Shown here in pieces: positions 16,433-25,929 of a DNA stretch of 64,000 bases. Source of the stretch: Gloeobacter kilaueensis JS1. GTDB taxonomy: Bacteria > Cyanobacteriota > Cyanobacteriia > Gloeobacterales > Gloeobacteraceae. The translations under genes were made by a program, and so were the position numbers. Within the stretch, counting starts at the first letter, position 1, and each line of letters starts with the position of its first letter. The stretch spans positions 2,790,001-2,854,000 of the forward strand of contig NC_022600.1 in assembly GCF_000484535.1 (NCBI RefSeq). The letters run 5' to 3'. Under the pieces are notes generated by a model. It saw only the letters and a program-made list of their open reading frames with translations, did not search any database and had not been told where the DNA came from.

Positions 16433-17048
16433 CGACAGATGCCTCCGGGGTGACAGGACGCAGCGCCGGGGCGTTGCGCGCTTTGAGTTGCTGGACGGTG
16501 GTGTTGTGGATGCCGAAGTCGTTGGCCATCTGCGCGCCCAGCTCTCCCTGCAGGTACATCAGGCCCACCGCCACGACACTCGCGAGCACATAGCTCCACT
16601 GCACCTGCCGCTCAGCGCCCCTGCGCCACCGGTAACGCTGAAAGCCGCGCCAGACTGCCAGGGCGACGATGAGCGTCAGCATCAAGATGCCGCCGATGCC
16701 GTGATAGAACATCGTCTGGGCAGCGGTCAGCCCCCAGGGACTTCTGGTGCCCACCGGCACCGGCGCGAGCAACAGTTCAAACAGGCCAAAACCCACGGTG
16801 ACGAACGAGATGACCGCCGCCGCCACCAGATTCCACCAGCCTGCATCGAACAGACTCATCCGCCCGATAGGCAGGGTGAGGCCCAGGCGCTTGCGAAAGC
16901 TGTAGAACGCTCCGGCAACGTCGAAGAAGACGGCGATGATAAAAAGCCCGATCGTCAGATGCACAAACGTGGGATGAAGGGGCACCAGGTACGGCAACTG
17001 GTTGACTCCGAGGCCCAGGCCCAGATCGCCCGCTGCAGTTGGATTCAT
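16419..17048 (-). CDS. DUF2231 membrane protein (second copy)
   Basis: 209 residues from the ATG at 17048, which overlaps the end of the first DUF2231 gene (ATGA). Four membrane helices. Family marks are LVPLHPTFVHLTIGLFIIAVFFD (His-Pro and Val-His-Phe/Leu) and MFYHGIGGILMLTL. The His residues in the first and third helices could bind heme or metal, but this is not established. It sits upstream of ctaC in one operon, so it may supply or support the oxidase. Confidence 0.82.
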   Translation of the reverse strand: MNPTAAGDLGLGLGVNQLPYLVPLHPTFVHLTIGLFIIAVFFDVAGAFYSFRKRLGLTLPIGRMSLFDAGWWNLVAAAVISFVTVGFGLFELLLAPVPVGTRSPWGLTAAQTMFYHGIGGILMLTLIVALAVWRGFQRYRWRRGAERQVQWSYVLASVVAVGLMYLQGELGAQMANDFGIHNTTVQQLKARNAPALRPVTPEASVDESP

Positions 17049-17551
17049 CGCAGTGCCCCCTGCCTGTCCGCTTCGACCACCGGCTTGACGTGGACGCCGT
17101 AGATCCAGACCAGTTGCGTGCCCAAAAAGAGCTGATAGCAGACCATCCCGACGACGACGAGCCCGGCCCCAAGGTAGGCAGGATTGATCCGGTCCGGATT
17201 GCGGTAGCGCATCACCCCGCGCCAGGCGGCCAGCACCAGCACAATCGCCCCCAGTCCCCAGCCAATCAGCGTGTGCCAGCTCAGGACCGGACGCATACCG
17301 AGCGTCTCGTTCGCCAGGCCCGCCTCCAACTGGCCAAAGAAGATTGCCCCAACGATTGCCGCACAGGCAGCGATCAGGTTGTACCAACCTACGTTCAAAA
17401 GGCGTGGCCTGTGAGAAAAATGTCCCAGCCAGTCAAAGAGGACCGAGAAGAGGACCATCGCAATCGCAAAATGCACGATGATCGGATGAATAGAACTGCC
17501 GATAAATCCGGGATAGGGCAGATTGTAGTCGTTGAGCTGAATACCGAACAT
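17045..17551 (-). CDS. DUF2231 membrane protein (first copy)
   Basis: 168 residues with four membrane helices. SSIHPIIVHFAIAMVLFSVLFD and LSWHTLIGWGLGAIVLVLA carry the conserved His residues of DUF2231. It heads the operon DUF2231-DUF2231-ctaC-ctaD, in which all four genes overlap by 4-14 bases. The pair is related to, but clearly diverged from, the following gene. Function unknown; association with a terminal oxidase suggests a cytochrome or copper-related role. Confidence 0.82.
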   Translation of the reverse strand: MFGIQLNDYNLPYPGFIGSSIHPIIVHFAIAMVLFSVLFDWLGHFSHRPRLLNVGWYNLIAACAAIVGAIFFGQLEAGLANETLGMRPVLSWHTLIGWGLGAIVLVLAAWRGVMRYRNPDRINPAYLGAGLVVVGMVCYQLFLGTQLVWIYGVHVKPVVEADRQGALR

Positions 17552-18101
17552 GGCTGCATTCCATTTTTAGTGTGACTCCAGCAGGGTGCCGGACAGTGAT
17601 TTCAAATTGCAGAGACAGAATAGATAGAACAGTGTTTCTATTGCCAACGGGCAGCCGAAAGACCATTGGGACGTCGCCTTTTTATCAGTATTTCTACTCA
17701 GAATTACCGACGGTTTCGAGCCAAAGGTACCAAGAAGCTATCAAAGCCCCCCAACCGTGAGATCAGCCCTATGGCAGAGGGAGTAGAAGTGGGACGAGAA
17801 AAATTTTGCATATGTCGGGACAAGTTTGCACAGCTAAAATGCGCCGAACGGCGCATCGGGCAGGCTCGGACACCTGTTTCTACCTAAAGGCTGATCCGCC
17901 CTGAGCACCGGTACAGTAACATACACGAGCTTTATTTCAGATTTGCTTCCTGGACAGGAATCTTCAGCAATCGGTTACAATCACCTTCTCAATCTCCAAA
18001 ATGGATTTGAGGAGATAGAACCTGTCGTTGAACATTCTGGCTCGACTCAGGATGAACAACCTGCTCTGTTCGCAGCGATTGTCTTTCTTCAGGACCACCC
18101 T
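17552..18101. other. Divergent intergenic region with an 18-base palindrome
   Basis: About 550 bases between the oxidase operon and the poly-HAMP kinase gene. Short open frames (for example 17666-17887) have no recognisable content. ATGCGCCG-AA-CGGCGCAT at 17839-17856 is a perfect palindrome with a two-base centre. The region is AT-richer than its flanks and should hold the promoters of both transcription units, which I cannot place with confidence. Confidence 0.5.
17839..17856. repeat. Perfect 18-base palindrome
   Basis: ATGCGCCGAACGGCGCAT. It could be a regulator binding site or a hairpin. There is no T-run behind it. Confidence 0.5.
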
Positions 18102-21100
18102 ATGCCAGCCACCAAGTCAAAAAAATCTCACGACACTTCTGCTCTCGATCCTGAGCAGCTTCTCGACGTTCTCCTCGCCATCAAGCAGGGAGATTTTTCG
18201 GTTCGTATCCCAGTCGAGCAAGAAGGGATCGCGGGCAAAATTGCCCTCACACTCAACGAGATTATCGAGCTGAACGAGCAGATGACCAGCGAGTTGAACC
18301 GGGTGGGCACGGAGGTGGGCAAGGAGGGCAAGACCGATCAGCGCGTCTACCTCGGCAACGCCGCTGGAGCCTGGTCCTACTGCGTCGAGTCGATCAATAC
18401 ACTGATCGAGGATCTGGCGCAGCCGACAGCGGAGACGGCCCGCGTCATTCGCGCTGTCGCCAACGGCGATCTGAGCCAGCGCATCGCCACCGAGATTGCC
18501 GGGCGCTCCCTGCAGGGCGAATTTCTGCAGACCGCCCAGATCGTCAACGTGATGGTGGACCAGCTCGGCTCCTTCGCCTCAGAGGTCACCCGCGTCGCTC
18601 GCGAGGTAGGCACCGAGGGCAAGCTGGGGGTGCAGGCAGAAGTAAGGGGCGTTGCCGGTACCTGGAAGGATTTGACCGATAACGTCAATTCGATGGCGGA
18701 CAACCTCACCGCCCAGGTGCGCAACATCGCCGAGGTGACGACAGCGGTGGCCAACGGCGACCTTTCTAAAAAGATCACCGTCGATGTCAAAGGCGAAATT
18801 CTTGAACTTAAAGACACGATCAACGTGATGGTGGACCAGCTCAACTCCTTCGCATCTGAGGTTACTCGTGTGGCCCGTGAAGTGGGCACCGAGGGCAAGC
18901 TGGGCGGCCAGGCGCAGGTCAGAGGGGTGGGCGGTACCTGGAAAGACCTCACCGATAACGTCAATTCGATGGCCGGTAACCTCACAGGTCAGGTGCGCAA
19001 CATCGCCGAGGTGGCGACGGCGATCGCGAATGGCGACCTTTCTAAAAAGATCACCGTCGATGTCAAAGGCGAAATTCTCGAACTTAAGGACACAATCAAC
19101 GTGATGGTGGACCAGCTCAACTCCTTCGCCTCAGAAGTCACCCGTGTGGCCCGTGAGGTCGGTTCAGAAGGAAAGCTGGGGGTGCAGGCAGAAGTCAGGG
19201 GCGTTGCCGGTACCTGGAAGGATTTGACCGATAACGTCAACTTCATGGCTGGTAGTTTGACGGCCCAGGTGCGCAACATCGCCGAGGTGACGACAGCGGT
19301 CGCGAACGGCGACCTGTCTAAAAAGATCACCGTCGATGTCAAGGGCGAGATTCTTGAACTTAAAGACACGATCAACGTGATGGTGGACCAGCTCAACTCC
19401 TTCGCCTCAGAGGTAACTCGTGTAGCCCGCGAGGTCGGTTCAGAAGGAAAGCTGGGGGTGCAGGCAGAGGTGAGAGGCGTTGCCGGTACCTGGAAGGATT
19501 TGACCGATAACGTCAACTTCATGGCTGGTAGTTTGACGGCCCAGGTGCGCAACATTGCCGAGGTGACGACAGCAGTGGCCAACGGCGACCTGTCTAAAAA
19601 GATCACCGTCGATGTCAAAGGCGAGATTCTTGATCTGAAAAACACGATCAACGTGATGGTGGACCAGCTCAACTCCTTCGCCTCAGAAGTCACCCGTGTG
19701 GCCCGTGAAGTAGGCACCGAGGGCAAGCTGGGTGGCCAGGCGCAGGTCAGAGGGGTAGGTGGTACCTGGAAAGACCTCACCGATAACGTCAATTCGATGG
19801 CCGGTAACCTCACAGGTCAGGTGCGCAACATCGCCGAGGTGGCGACGGCGATCGCGAATGGCGACCTTTCTAAAAAGATCACCGTCGATGTCAAAGGTGA
19901 AATTCTTGAGCTAAAAAATACCGTCAACACGATGGTGGACCAGCTCAACTCCTTCGCATCTGAGGTCACCCGCGTCGCTCGCGAAGTAGGTACAGAAGGA
20001 GCCCTGGGCGGTCAGGCTTACGTGAGAGGCGTGGCCGGTACCTGGAAAGACCTCACCGATAACGTCAATTCGATGGCGGGCAACCTCACAGGTCAGGTGC
20101 GCAACATTGCCGAGGTGACAAAGGCGGTCGCGAACGGCGATTTGTCTAAGAAGATCACCGTCGATGTCAAAGGCGAAATTCTTGATCTGAAAAACACGAT
20201 CAACGTGATGGTGGACCAGCTCAACTCCTTCGCCTCAGAAGTCACCCGTGTGGCCCGTGAAGTAGGCACCGAGGGCAAGCTGGGTGGCCAGGCGCAGGTC
20301 AGAGGGGTAGGTGGTACCTGGAAAGACCTCACCGATAACGTCAATTCGATGGCCGGTAACCTCACCGCTCAAGTGCGCGGCATCGCCCGCGTTGTGACGG
20401 CGGTGGCCAACGGCGATCTCAAGCGCAAGCTCGCCCTCGAAGCGAAGGGCGAAATCGAGACCCTGGCAGAGACGATCAACGAGATGATCGACACGCTCGC
20501 CACGTTCGCCGATCAGGTCACCACCGTCGCCCGCGAGGTGGGTATCGAAGGAAAGCTAGGCGGCCAGGCGCGGGTGCCCGGTGCCTCCGGTACCTGGAGA
20601 GATCTGACCGACAACGTCAACGAACTGGCTGCCAACCTGACGACCCAGGTGCGCGCCATCGCCGAGGTGGCGACCGCCGTCACCAAGGGCGATCTCACCC
20701 GGTCGATCGCCGTCGAGGCCAAGGGCGAGGTGGCGGTGCTCAAGGACAACATCAACCAGATGATCGCCAACCTGCGCGAAACCACTCAAAAAAATACCGA
20801 GCAGGACTGGCTGAAGACCAACCTGGCCAAGTTCACCCGCGTGCTGCAGGGCCAGCGCGACCTCGAGGCGGTCTCCCGGCTCATCCTCTCGGAGCTGGCT
20901 CCCCTCGTCTCCGCCCAGCACGGCGTCTTCTATCTGATGGATACTGTCGAGAACCAGCCCTGCCTGCAGCTGCTGAGCACCTACGCCTACCGCGAGCGGC
21001 GCAGCCTGTCCAACCGCTTCTTCTTAGGCGAGGGTCTGGTCGGCCAGTGCGCGATCGAAAAGGACCGCATTCTGCTTACAGAGGTGCCCACGGACTACAT

Positions 21101-22895
21101 CAAGATCAGCTCCGGCCTGGGCGAGGCGAATCCCCTCAGCATCGTCGTGCTGCCGGTGCTCTTCGAGGGGCAGGTGACGGCGGTGATCGAGCTGGCTTCC
21201 TTCCGCCGCTTCAGTGAAATCCACCTCACCTTCCTCGATCAGTTGACCGAAAGCATCGCGATCGTGCTCAACACGATCGCCGCCAGTATGCGCACCGAGG
21301 AACTGCTCAAGCAGTCCCAATCGCTGGCCGAAGAGCTGCAGAGCCAGCAAAAAGAACTCACCGAGACCAACCAGCGCCTCGAACAGCAGGCGCGCTCGCT
21401 GCAGGCGTCGGAGGAGCGCCTCAAGACCCAGCAGGAGGAACTGCAGCAGACCAACGAACAACTGCAGGACAAAGCCCGGCTGCTCTCCCAACAAAACGAA
21501 GAGGTCGAGCGCAAGAACCACGAGATCGAGCAGGCCCGCCGCTCGATCGAAGAAAAGGCCGAACAGCTCGCCCTGACCTCCCGCTACAAATCTGAGTTTC
21601 TCGCCAACATGTCCCACGAGCTGCGCACGCCGCTCAACAGCCTGCTCATCCTGGCGCGGCTGCTTTCAGGCAACGGCGAGGGCAACCTCACCGACAAGCA
21701 AGTCGAGTTCACCCGTACCATCTATTCGGCGGGTACCGACTTATTGGGGCTCATCAACGACATCCTCGATCTGGCAAAGGTCGAATCGGGAACGATCTCG
21801 GTCGAATTTGAGCAGATGCGCTTTGCGGATCTTAAAGACCAGATGGAGCGCACCTTTCACCAGGTCGCCAGCGATCGGGGGCTCGAATTTATCGTCGATT
21901 TTGACCCTGAGCTGCCGGAGGCGATGTTTACCGATCCAAAGCGGCTGCAGCAGGTGCTCAAGAACCTGCTCTCCAACGCCTTCAAATTTACCGAGCGCGG
22001 CGTTGTCATCCTGCACGTCTATCTGCCCCAGCTCGATCGGCCCCTGTACGGTTCCCTGGGCCGGGCCGAAAGGACGATCGCCTTCTCGGTGCGCGATACC
22101 GGCATCGGCATCGCCCGCGACAAGCAGCAGGTGATCTTCGAGGCGTTCCAGCAGGCCGACGGCAGCACCAGCCGCAAGTACGGCGGTACCGGGTTGGGAT
22201 TGTCGATCAGCCGCGAGATTGCCCAGCTGTTGGGAGGTGAAATTCGCCTGGTCAGCGAACTCAACCGGGGCAGCACCTTTACGCTCTACCTGCCCCTCTT
22301 CAGCGAGTTACCCAACGATGGCAACCGCTCCCAGCAGTTGGCAAACGGCGGCCTGCTGAGCGGAGCGGTCTCCAGAGTCGAGCGAACCTCTCCCTGGCGT
22401 CATCTGACTCCCGGCGACAGTGCATCCGGACCGAGGGTGGACGGCCTGCTGTTACCGGTGATTGCCGATGAGCCACCGCAGCCGACGGTCAGCGAGGAAC
22501 AACGGCTGGCAGGCCGCCAGATCTTGATCATCGACGACGACATCCGCAATATCTTTGCCTTGACCAGCGCCCTCGAGCGCTGCAACGTCGAGGTGTTCTC
22601 CGCCGAAAATGGCCTCGACGGCATCGTCCTGCTTGAGCAGACTCCCAGCATCGACGCGGTGCTGATGGATGTGATGATGCCGGGCATGGACGGCTACCAG
22701 ACGATCGCTGCCATTCGCTCCCGGCCCCCGTTTGCCGATCTGCCGATCGTGGCGCTCACCGCCAAGGCGATGGTCGGCGACCGCGAGAAGTGCCTGGAGG
22801 CGGGGGCGTCCGAGTACATCACCAAGCCGGTCGATATCGAGCAACTGGTCTTCCTGTTGCACGAGTTGCTGCTTCAAAGGGAGACCGCCCACTGA
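18102..22895 (+). CDS. Cytosolic hybrid histidine kinase with tandem poly-HAMP array
   Basis: 1597 residues from the ATG at 18102 (AGGA at about 7 bases; the frame is open to 17943). No membrane helix. Order: about ten HAMP-type anchors (GDFSVR, GDLSQR, six near-identical [15 protein letters not shown] units of 92 residues, GDLKRK, GDLTRS) to about residue 900; a GAF domain (about 910-1080); a long Gln/Glu coiled coil; HisKA with [12 protein letters not shown] (His about 1170); HATPase ([24 protein letters not shown]); and a receiver with phospho-Asp in [13 protein letters not shown] (about 1519) and Lys in ITKPVD. This resembles cytosolic osmosensing kinases (fungal Nik1 type and soil bacteria). 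The stop overlaps the next kinase start. Confidence 0.92.
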   Translation: MPATKSKKSHDTSALDPEQLLDVLLAIKQGDFSVRIPVEQEGIAGKIALTLNEIIELNEQMTSELNRVGTEVGKEGKTDQRVYLGNAAGAWSYCVESINTLIEDLAQPTAETARVIRAVANGDLSQRIATEIAGRSLQGEFLQTAQIVNVMVDQLGSFASEVTRVAREVGTEGKLGVQAEVRGVAGTWKDLTDNVNSMADNLTAQVRNIAEVTTAVANGDLSKKITVDVKGEILELKDTINVMVDQLNSFASEVTRVAREVGTEGKLGGQAQVRGVGGTWKDLTDNVNSMAGNLTGQVRNIAEVATAIANGDLSKKITVDVKGEILELKDTINVMVDQLNSFASEVTRVAREVGSEGKLGVQAEVRGVAGTWKDLTDNVNFMAGSLTAQVRNIAEVTTAVANGDLSKKITVDVKGEILELKDTINVMVDQLNSFASEVTRVAREVGSEGKLGVQAEVRGVAGTWKDLTDNVNFMAGSLTAQVRNIAEVTTAVANGDLSKKITVDVKGEILDLKNTINVMVDQLNSFASEVTRVAREVGTEGKLGGQAQVRGVGGTWKDLTDNVNSMAGNLTGQVRNIAEVATAIANGDLSKKITVDVKGEILELKNTVNTMVDQLNSFASEVTRVAREVGTEGALGGQAYVRGVAGTWKDLTDNVNSMAGNLTGQVRNIAEVTKAVANGDLSKKITVDVKGEILDLKNTINVMVDQLNSFASEVTRVAREVGTEGKLGGQAQVRGVGGTWKDLTDNVNSMAGNLTAQVRGIARVVTAVANGDLKRKLALEAKGEIETLAETINEMIDTLATFADQVTTVAREVGIEGKLGGQARVPGASGTWRDLTDNVNELAANLTTQVRAIAEVATAVTKGDLTRSIAVEAKGEVAVLKDNINQMIANLRETTQKNTEQDWLKTNLAKFTRVLQGQRDLEAVSRLILSELAPLVSAQHGVFYLMDTVENQPCLQLLSTYAYRERRSLSNRFFLGEGLVGQCAIEKDRILLTEVPTDYIKISSGLGEANPLSIVVLPVLFEGQVTAVIELASFRRFSEIHLTFLDQLTESIAIVLNTIAASMRTEELLKQSQSLAEELQSQQKELTETNQRLEQQARSLQASEERLKTQQEELQQTNEQLQDKARLLSQQNEEVERKNHEIEQARRSIEEKAEQLALTSRYKSEFLANMSHELRTPLNSLLILARLLSGNGEGNLTDKQVEFTRTIYSAGTDLLGLINDILDLAKVESGTISVEFEQMRFADLKDQMERTFHQVASDRGLEFIVDFDPELPEAMFTDPKRLQQVLKNLLSNAFKFTERGVVILHVYLPQLDRPLYGSLGRAERTIAFSVRDTGIGIARDKQQVIFEAFQQADGSTSRKYGGTGLGLSISREIAQLLGGEIRLVSELNRGSTFTLYLPLFSELPNDGNRSQQLANGGLLSGAVSRVERTSPWRHLTPGDSASGPRVDGLLLPVIADEPPQPTVSEEQRLAGRQILIIDDDIRNIFALTSALERCNVEVFSAENGLDGIVLLEQTPSIDAVLMDVMMPGMDGYQTIAAIRSRPPFADLPIVALTAKAMVGDREKCLEAGASEYITKPVDIEQLVFLLHELLLQRETAH
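18555..20486 (+). repeat. Seven tandem 276-base units inside the poly-HAMP kinase
   Basis: The word GTGGACCAGCTC recurs at 18555, 18831, 19107, 19383, 19659, 19935 and 20211, exactly 276 bases apart. Each unit encodes 92 residues (one canonical GDLSKK HAMP plus one EGKLGGQ divergent HAMP half). Several units are almost identical in DNA, including synonymous positions, which points to recent duplication or gene conversion. Confidence 0.9.
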
Positions 22896-24520
22896 TGAAT
22901 GCAACCCCCGTCGAGCCGGTCAGTATTCTGCTAGTCGATGACCGGTCCGAAAATTTGCTGGCGCTCCAGGCGGTCCTGGGCGGATTGGGTCAGAATCTGG
23001 TGACGGCCCGCTCGGCCCAGGAGGCGCTGCGCTGTGTGCTCCGCCAGGACTTTGCTTTGATCTTGCTCGATGTGCAGATGCCCGGCATGGACGGGTTCGA
23101 GGCGGCCCGCCTCATTCGCTCGCGTCCGCGATCGCACAGCACGCCGATCATCTTTCTCACCGCCTACAGCAGCAGCGATAGCCTCGTCTTTCGGGGCTAC
23201 TCTCTAGGAGCCGTCGATTACCTCTTCAAGCCGATCGATCCGGCGATCCTGGTCTCAAAAGTGAGCGTCTTCGTCGAGTTGTTTCAGAGGACCGCCGAGG
23301 TCCAGCGTCAGGCCCAGGCGCTGAGCGCGATGAACGACCGACTGCTGCGCAGCGAAGAACGTCTCATCGACTTTCTCGACAACGCTGGAGATCTGATCCA
23401 GATCGTAACGATCGAGGGCCGCCTGCTCTACGTCAACCAGAGCTGGCAGCGCACCCTGGGCTATCAGCCAGCCGATATCGAGGCAATTACCTGCTTCGAT
23501 GTCGTCCTGCCGGAGGAGCGCGCCGCCCTCGTGCAGCTATTCGAGCGCCTGCAGGACGAGCCGGCATCGCGCCGTATTGAAGTCACCCTGCTCAGCCGCA
23601 ATGGCCGGGCGATCCCGACCGAAGGCAGCTTCAACTGCCGCTTCGAGGACGGCAAACTCCAGGCGATCCGCTGCATCTTCCACGATCTGAGCGAGCGCCG
23701 CCAGATCGAAGAAGCCCGCGCCCAGGCGCTCATCGAACAGATGGCCCGCGAGCAGGCAGAAGCAGCCAGCCGTACCAAAGACGAATTTCTGGCAATGGTC
23801 TCCCACGAACTGCGTACACCCCTCAACGCCGTACTGGGCTGGTCACAACTGCTGTTGCGCCGTCGCCTCGACGAGGCCGCCACCGAGCGCGCCCTCGATG
23901 CAATCGAGCGCAACGCCCGGCTGCAGCTGCAACTTGTCGAAGATCTGCTCGATATTTCGCGCATCGTCACCGGCAAACTCCACCTCGACCTGCGGCCTGT
24001 CAATCTGAGCGAAGTGCTCGAATTTGCGATGGGCACGATCCGGTCCAACGCCGAAGCGAGGCAAATCCAGCTCCACAACCCGTCTGCCGGGAGCGCCCTC
24101 CACCACTACCGGGTGATGGGCGACAGCAACCGCCTCTCCCAGGTCTTCTGGAACCTGCTCTCCAACGCCGTCAAATTCACACCCAACGGCGGCAGCGTCG
24201 AAGTGAGCCTGCTGCGATCGACCGATACCGTCACGATCAATGTCAGCGACACCGGCATCGGCATCCGGCCCGAATTTTTGCCCCACGTCTTCGAGCGTTT
24301 TCGCCAGGCCGACAGCAGCAGCACCCGCCAGCACGGCGGCCTTGGCCTCGGTCTTGCGATCGTGCGCCACCTCGTCGAACTGCACGGCGGCACGATCGCA
24401 GTGACAAGCGGTGGCGAGGGCCAGGGAACGACTTTTACCGTCGAGCTACCCGCCCTCGGCGAGCCCCAGGAGCATCCGGCCTGCGAAACGACTGGCTCCC
24501 CCCAGGCAAGCCATTCTTGA
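22895..24520 (+). CDS. Response regulator-PAS hybrid histidine kinase
   Basis: 541 residues from the ATG at 22895 (overlaps the previous stop as TGATG). The receiver domain is at 9-125 ([15 protein letters not shown], phospho-Asp in [14 protein letters not shown], Lys in LFKPIDP), then a coiled linker, a PAS domain (about 145-270; [20 protein letters not shown]), HisKA with [19 protein letters not shown] (His about 303) and HATPase ([29 protein letters not shown]). The order receiver-then-kinase suits a protein that receives phosphate from the upstream poly-HAMP kinase and acts in relay with it. Coupled translation supports this. Confidence 0.92.
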   Translation: MNATPVEPVSILLVDDRSENLLALQAVLGGLGQNLVTARSAQEALRCVLRQDFALILLDVQMPGMDGFEAARLIRSRPRSHSTPIIFLTAYSSSDSLVFRGYSLGAVDYLFKPIDPAILVSKVSVFVELFQRTAEVQRQAQALSAMNDRLLRSEERLIDFLDNAGDLIQIVTIEGRLLYVNQSWQRTLGYQPADIEAITCFDVVLPEERAALVQLFERLQDEPASRRIEVTLLSRNGRAIPTEGSFNCRFEDGKLQAIRCIFHDLSERRQIEEARAQALIEQMAREQAEAASRTKDEFLAMVSHELRTPLNAVLGWSQLLLRRRLDEAATERALDAIERNARLQLQLVEDLLDISRIVTGKLHLDLRPVNLSEVLEFAMGTIRSNAEARQIQLHNPSAGSALHHYRVMGDSNRLSQVFWNLLSNAVKFTPNGGSVEVSLLRSTDTVTINVSDTGIGIRPEFLPHVFERFRQADSSSTRQHGGLGLGLAIVRHLVELHGGTIAVTSGGEGQGTTFTVELPALGEPQEHPACETTGSPQASHS

Positions 24521-24546
24521 TAAGCACGACAGCTGAAACTGCGCAC

Positions 24547-25200
24547 TCAATTGCCAAAGTATCTAAAGGCAAAAGTCTTGCTTTGCTTTTCGTGGTAAGT
24601 GTAATCGCTCTTGCTCAGTGTGATGTTGAGTGGTCCGCTCGAATGCTCGACCAGCTCGTTACTGTTGGGTTGCATGTAGGATTTTACAGACATAGCCAGA
24701 GATAACTTATATTTGCTGCTCGGAAGCAAATTACACAGCCGAGCAATGGTCGTTTCCGTATAAGCAGCAAAAAGTGGAAAAATCCGCCGATCGGTGATCA
24801 TTGGTGAGATATCCAGATAAATAAGTGTCGCATCCATCCAGCTTGGATCTCTTTTGAACAGTGATCGAAAGCTGTCACCATCTGCCAGCACATCCTGAAT
24901 ATTACCTGTAATTGGATCCCTACCATTACCGAACACATAGAGATTTGGATCAACTGCCAGCAGTTCTTTTATTGGCCTATCAAAGTAAGCAATACCGTAA
25001 ATGTTATCTCTTGAGGTAAATTCAGTGGTCAGGGCAGCAGGATCGACACTCCTCGAATCGAGGGGCTTTTTAGAAAAAATGATCTTCCGGGCATAGGTCG
25101 GGTTGATGGGCGAATTTTGTGCGCCAACAATTTTTGGCACAAAGACAAACGATAATAAAGAACTACCGAGCAGTACGCTGCGCCGATTGATCATACCCAA
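24547..25200 (-). CDS. Exported protein of unknown family (paralogue B)
   Basis: 217 residues from a TTG at 25200, chosen by analogy with the paralogue (both then begin M-G-M-I-N-R-R) and a GGGGG run about 9 bases upstream; an ATG at 25194 is the alternative. The N-terminus INRRSVLLGSSLLSFVFVPKIVGA is a Tat-like or Sec signal peptide. The mature part (about 190 residues) shares DPAALTTEFTS-IYG, FTSRDNIYGIAYFD, a DATLIYLDISP segment and GPLNITLSKSDYTYHEKQ with its neighbour. No cysteine pattern or known domain is recognised. The DNA is visibly AT-richer than the genome average in this window. It is the last gene of the CIS-like series. Confidence 0.7.
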   Translation of the reverse strand: MGMINRRSVLLGSSLLSFVFVPKIVGAQNSPINPTYARKIIFSKKPLDSRSVDPAALTTEFTSRDNIYGIAYFDRPIKELLAVDPNLYVFGNGRDPITGNIQDVLADGDSFRSLFKRDPSWMDATLIYLDISPMITDRRIFPLFAAYTETTIARLCNLLPSSKYKLSLAMSVKSYMQPNSNELVEHSSGPLNITLSKSDYTYHEKQSKTFAFRYFGN

Positions 25201-25229
25201 TGACAATTACCCCCACAAACTACTTCTGC

Positions 25230-25898
25230 TCAACTATCACCATAGTATCTGTTATAGTAAATCTGCTGTTGTCGCTTGTGATAGCCAAAGTCACTCTTGC
25301 TCAGGACAATATTGAGTGGACCTTTAGCCTGGACGTTAGTTTTTCCAGAAAAGGCTCCAGCAAGTGATTCGACAGTGGTAGATAACGACAGTTTGTATTT
25401 AGCTCCTTCAGCCACATAATGACAAAAACTCATGAGGAAATTCTCTGAGTAACTAGCAAAAAGTGGATAAATCTTCTGGTCGGATGGATCAGGCGATACA
25501 TCCAAGTAGAGGACAGTTGCATCTCTCCATTCTGGCTGTCTTCTCAACAACTCTGTAAAACTGTTGCCATCATCTACAAGCGTTCGTACAGTCTGCTGTT
25601 TCAATGCTGGGTCATTCCCAACAGCTCTAAAGTACATAACATAGGCGTCAGGCGGCGTCATATCTTTTATCTGTTTATCAAAGAAGGCAACACCGTAGAT
25701 GCTGTCTTTTGAGGTGAAATTGGTGGCCAGGGCAGCAGGATTGACACTCTTTGGATCGATTGGCTGTTTGGAGTAGATAATTTTGCCTGCATAGGTCGTA
25801 TTGATGCGTGCTTCCTCAGCACCAACAATCCTGGGCACAAAGGCAAGTGGCAGTAAGGAACTGCCCAGCAATATATTACGCCGATTAATCATCCCCAT
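25230..25898 (-). CDS. Exported protein of unknown family (paralogue A)
   Basis: 222 residues, ATG at 25898 preceded by GGAGG at 7 bases. A signal peptide INRRNILLGSSLLPLAFVPRIVGA is followed by a mature part parallel to paralogue B: NPAALATNFTSKDSIYGVAFFD, then DATVLYLDVSPDPSDQKIYP and GPLNIVLSKSDFGYHKRQQ, ending in a Tyr-rich YYNRYYGDS. The pair arose by tandem duplication followed by strong divergence. The position 31 bases after the VgrG-like spike gene is where effectors or their partners often lie, but nothing in the sequence proves such a role. Confidence 0.72.
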   Translation of the reverse strand: MGMINRRNILLGSSLLPLAFVPRIVGAEEARINTTYAGKIIYSKQPIDPKSVNPAALATNFTSKDSIYGVAFFDKQIKDMTPPDAYVMYFRAVGNDPALKQQTVRTLVDDGNSFTELLRRQPEWRDATVLYLDVSPDPSDQKIYPLFASYSENFLMSFCHYVAEGAKYKLSLSTTVESLAGAFSGKTNVQAKGPLNIVLSKSDFGYHKRQQQIYYNRYYGDS

Positions 25899-25929
25899 CA
25901 GACAACCTCCAAACGAAAGTGTGTTCGTT

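Noticed and set aside
17666-17887. 73-codon frame upstream of the poly-HAMP kinase
   Set aside because: No family pattern, no ribosome-binding site, and a perfect palindrome lies inside it; more likely a regulatory region.
18377-20365. Long antisense frames across the poly-HAMP repeats
   Set aside because: They repeat with the same 276-base period as the sense gene, have no recognisable protein content and no start signals; they are shadows of the repeated coding sequence.
18555-20486. Regular repeats considered as a CRISPR array
   Set aside because: The 276-base units are coding and contiguous, with no 25-40 base repeats or variable spacers; the same holds for the giant protein repeats at 30300-33540 and the 24-base repeats at 1585-1902.
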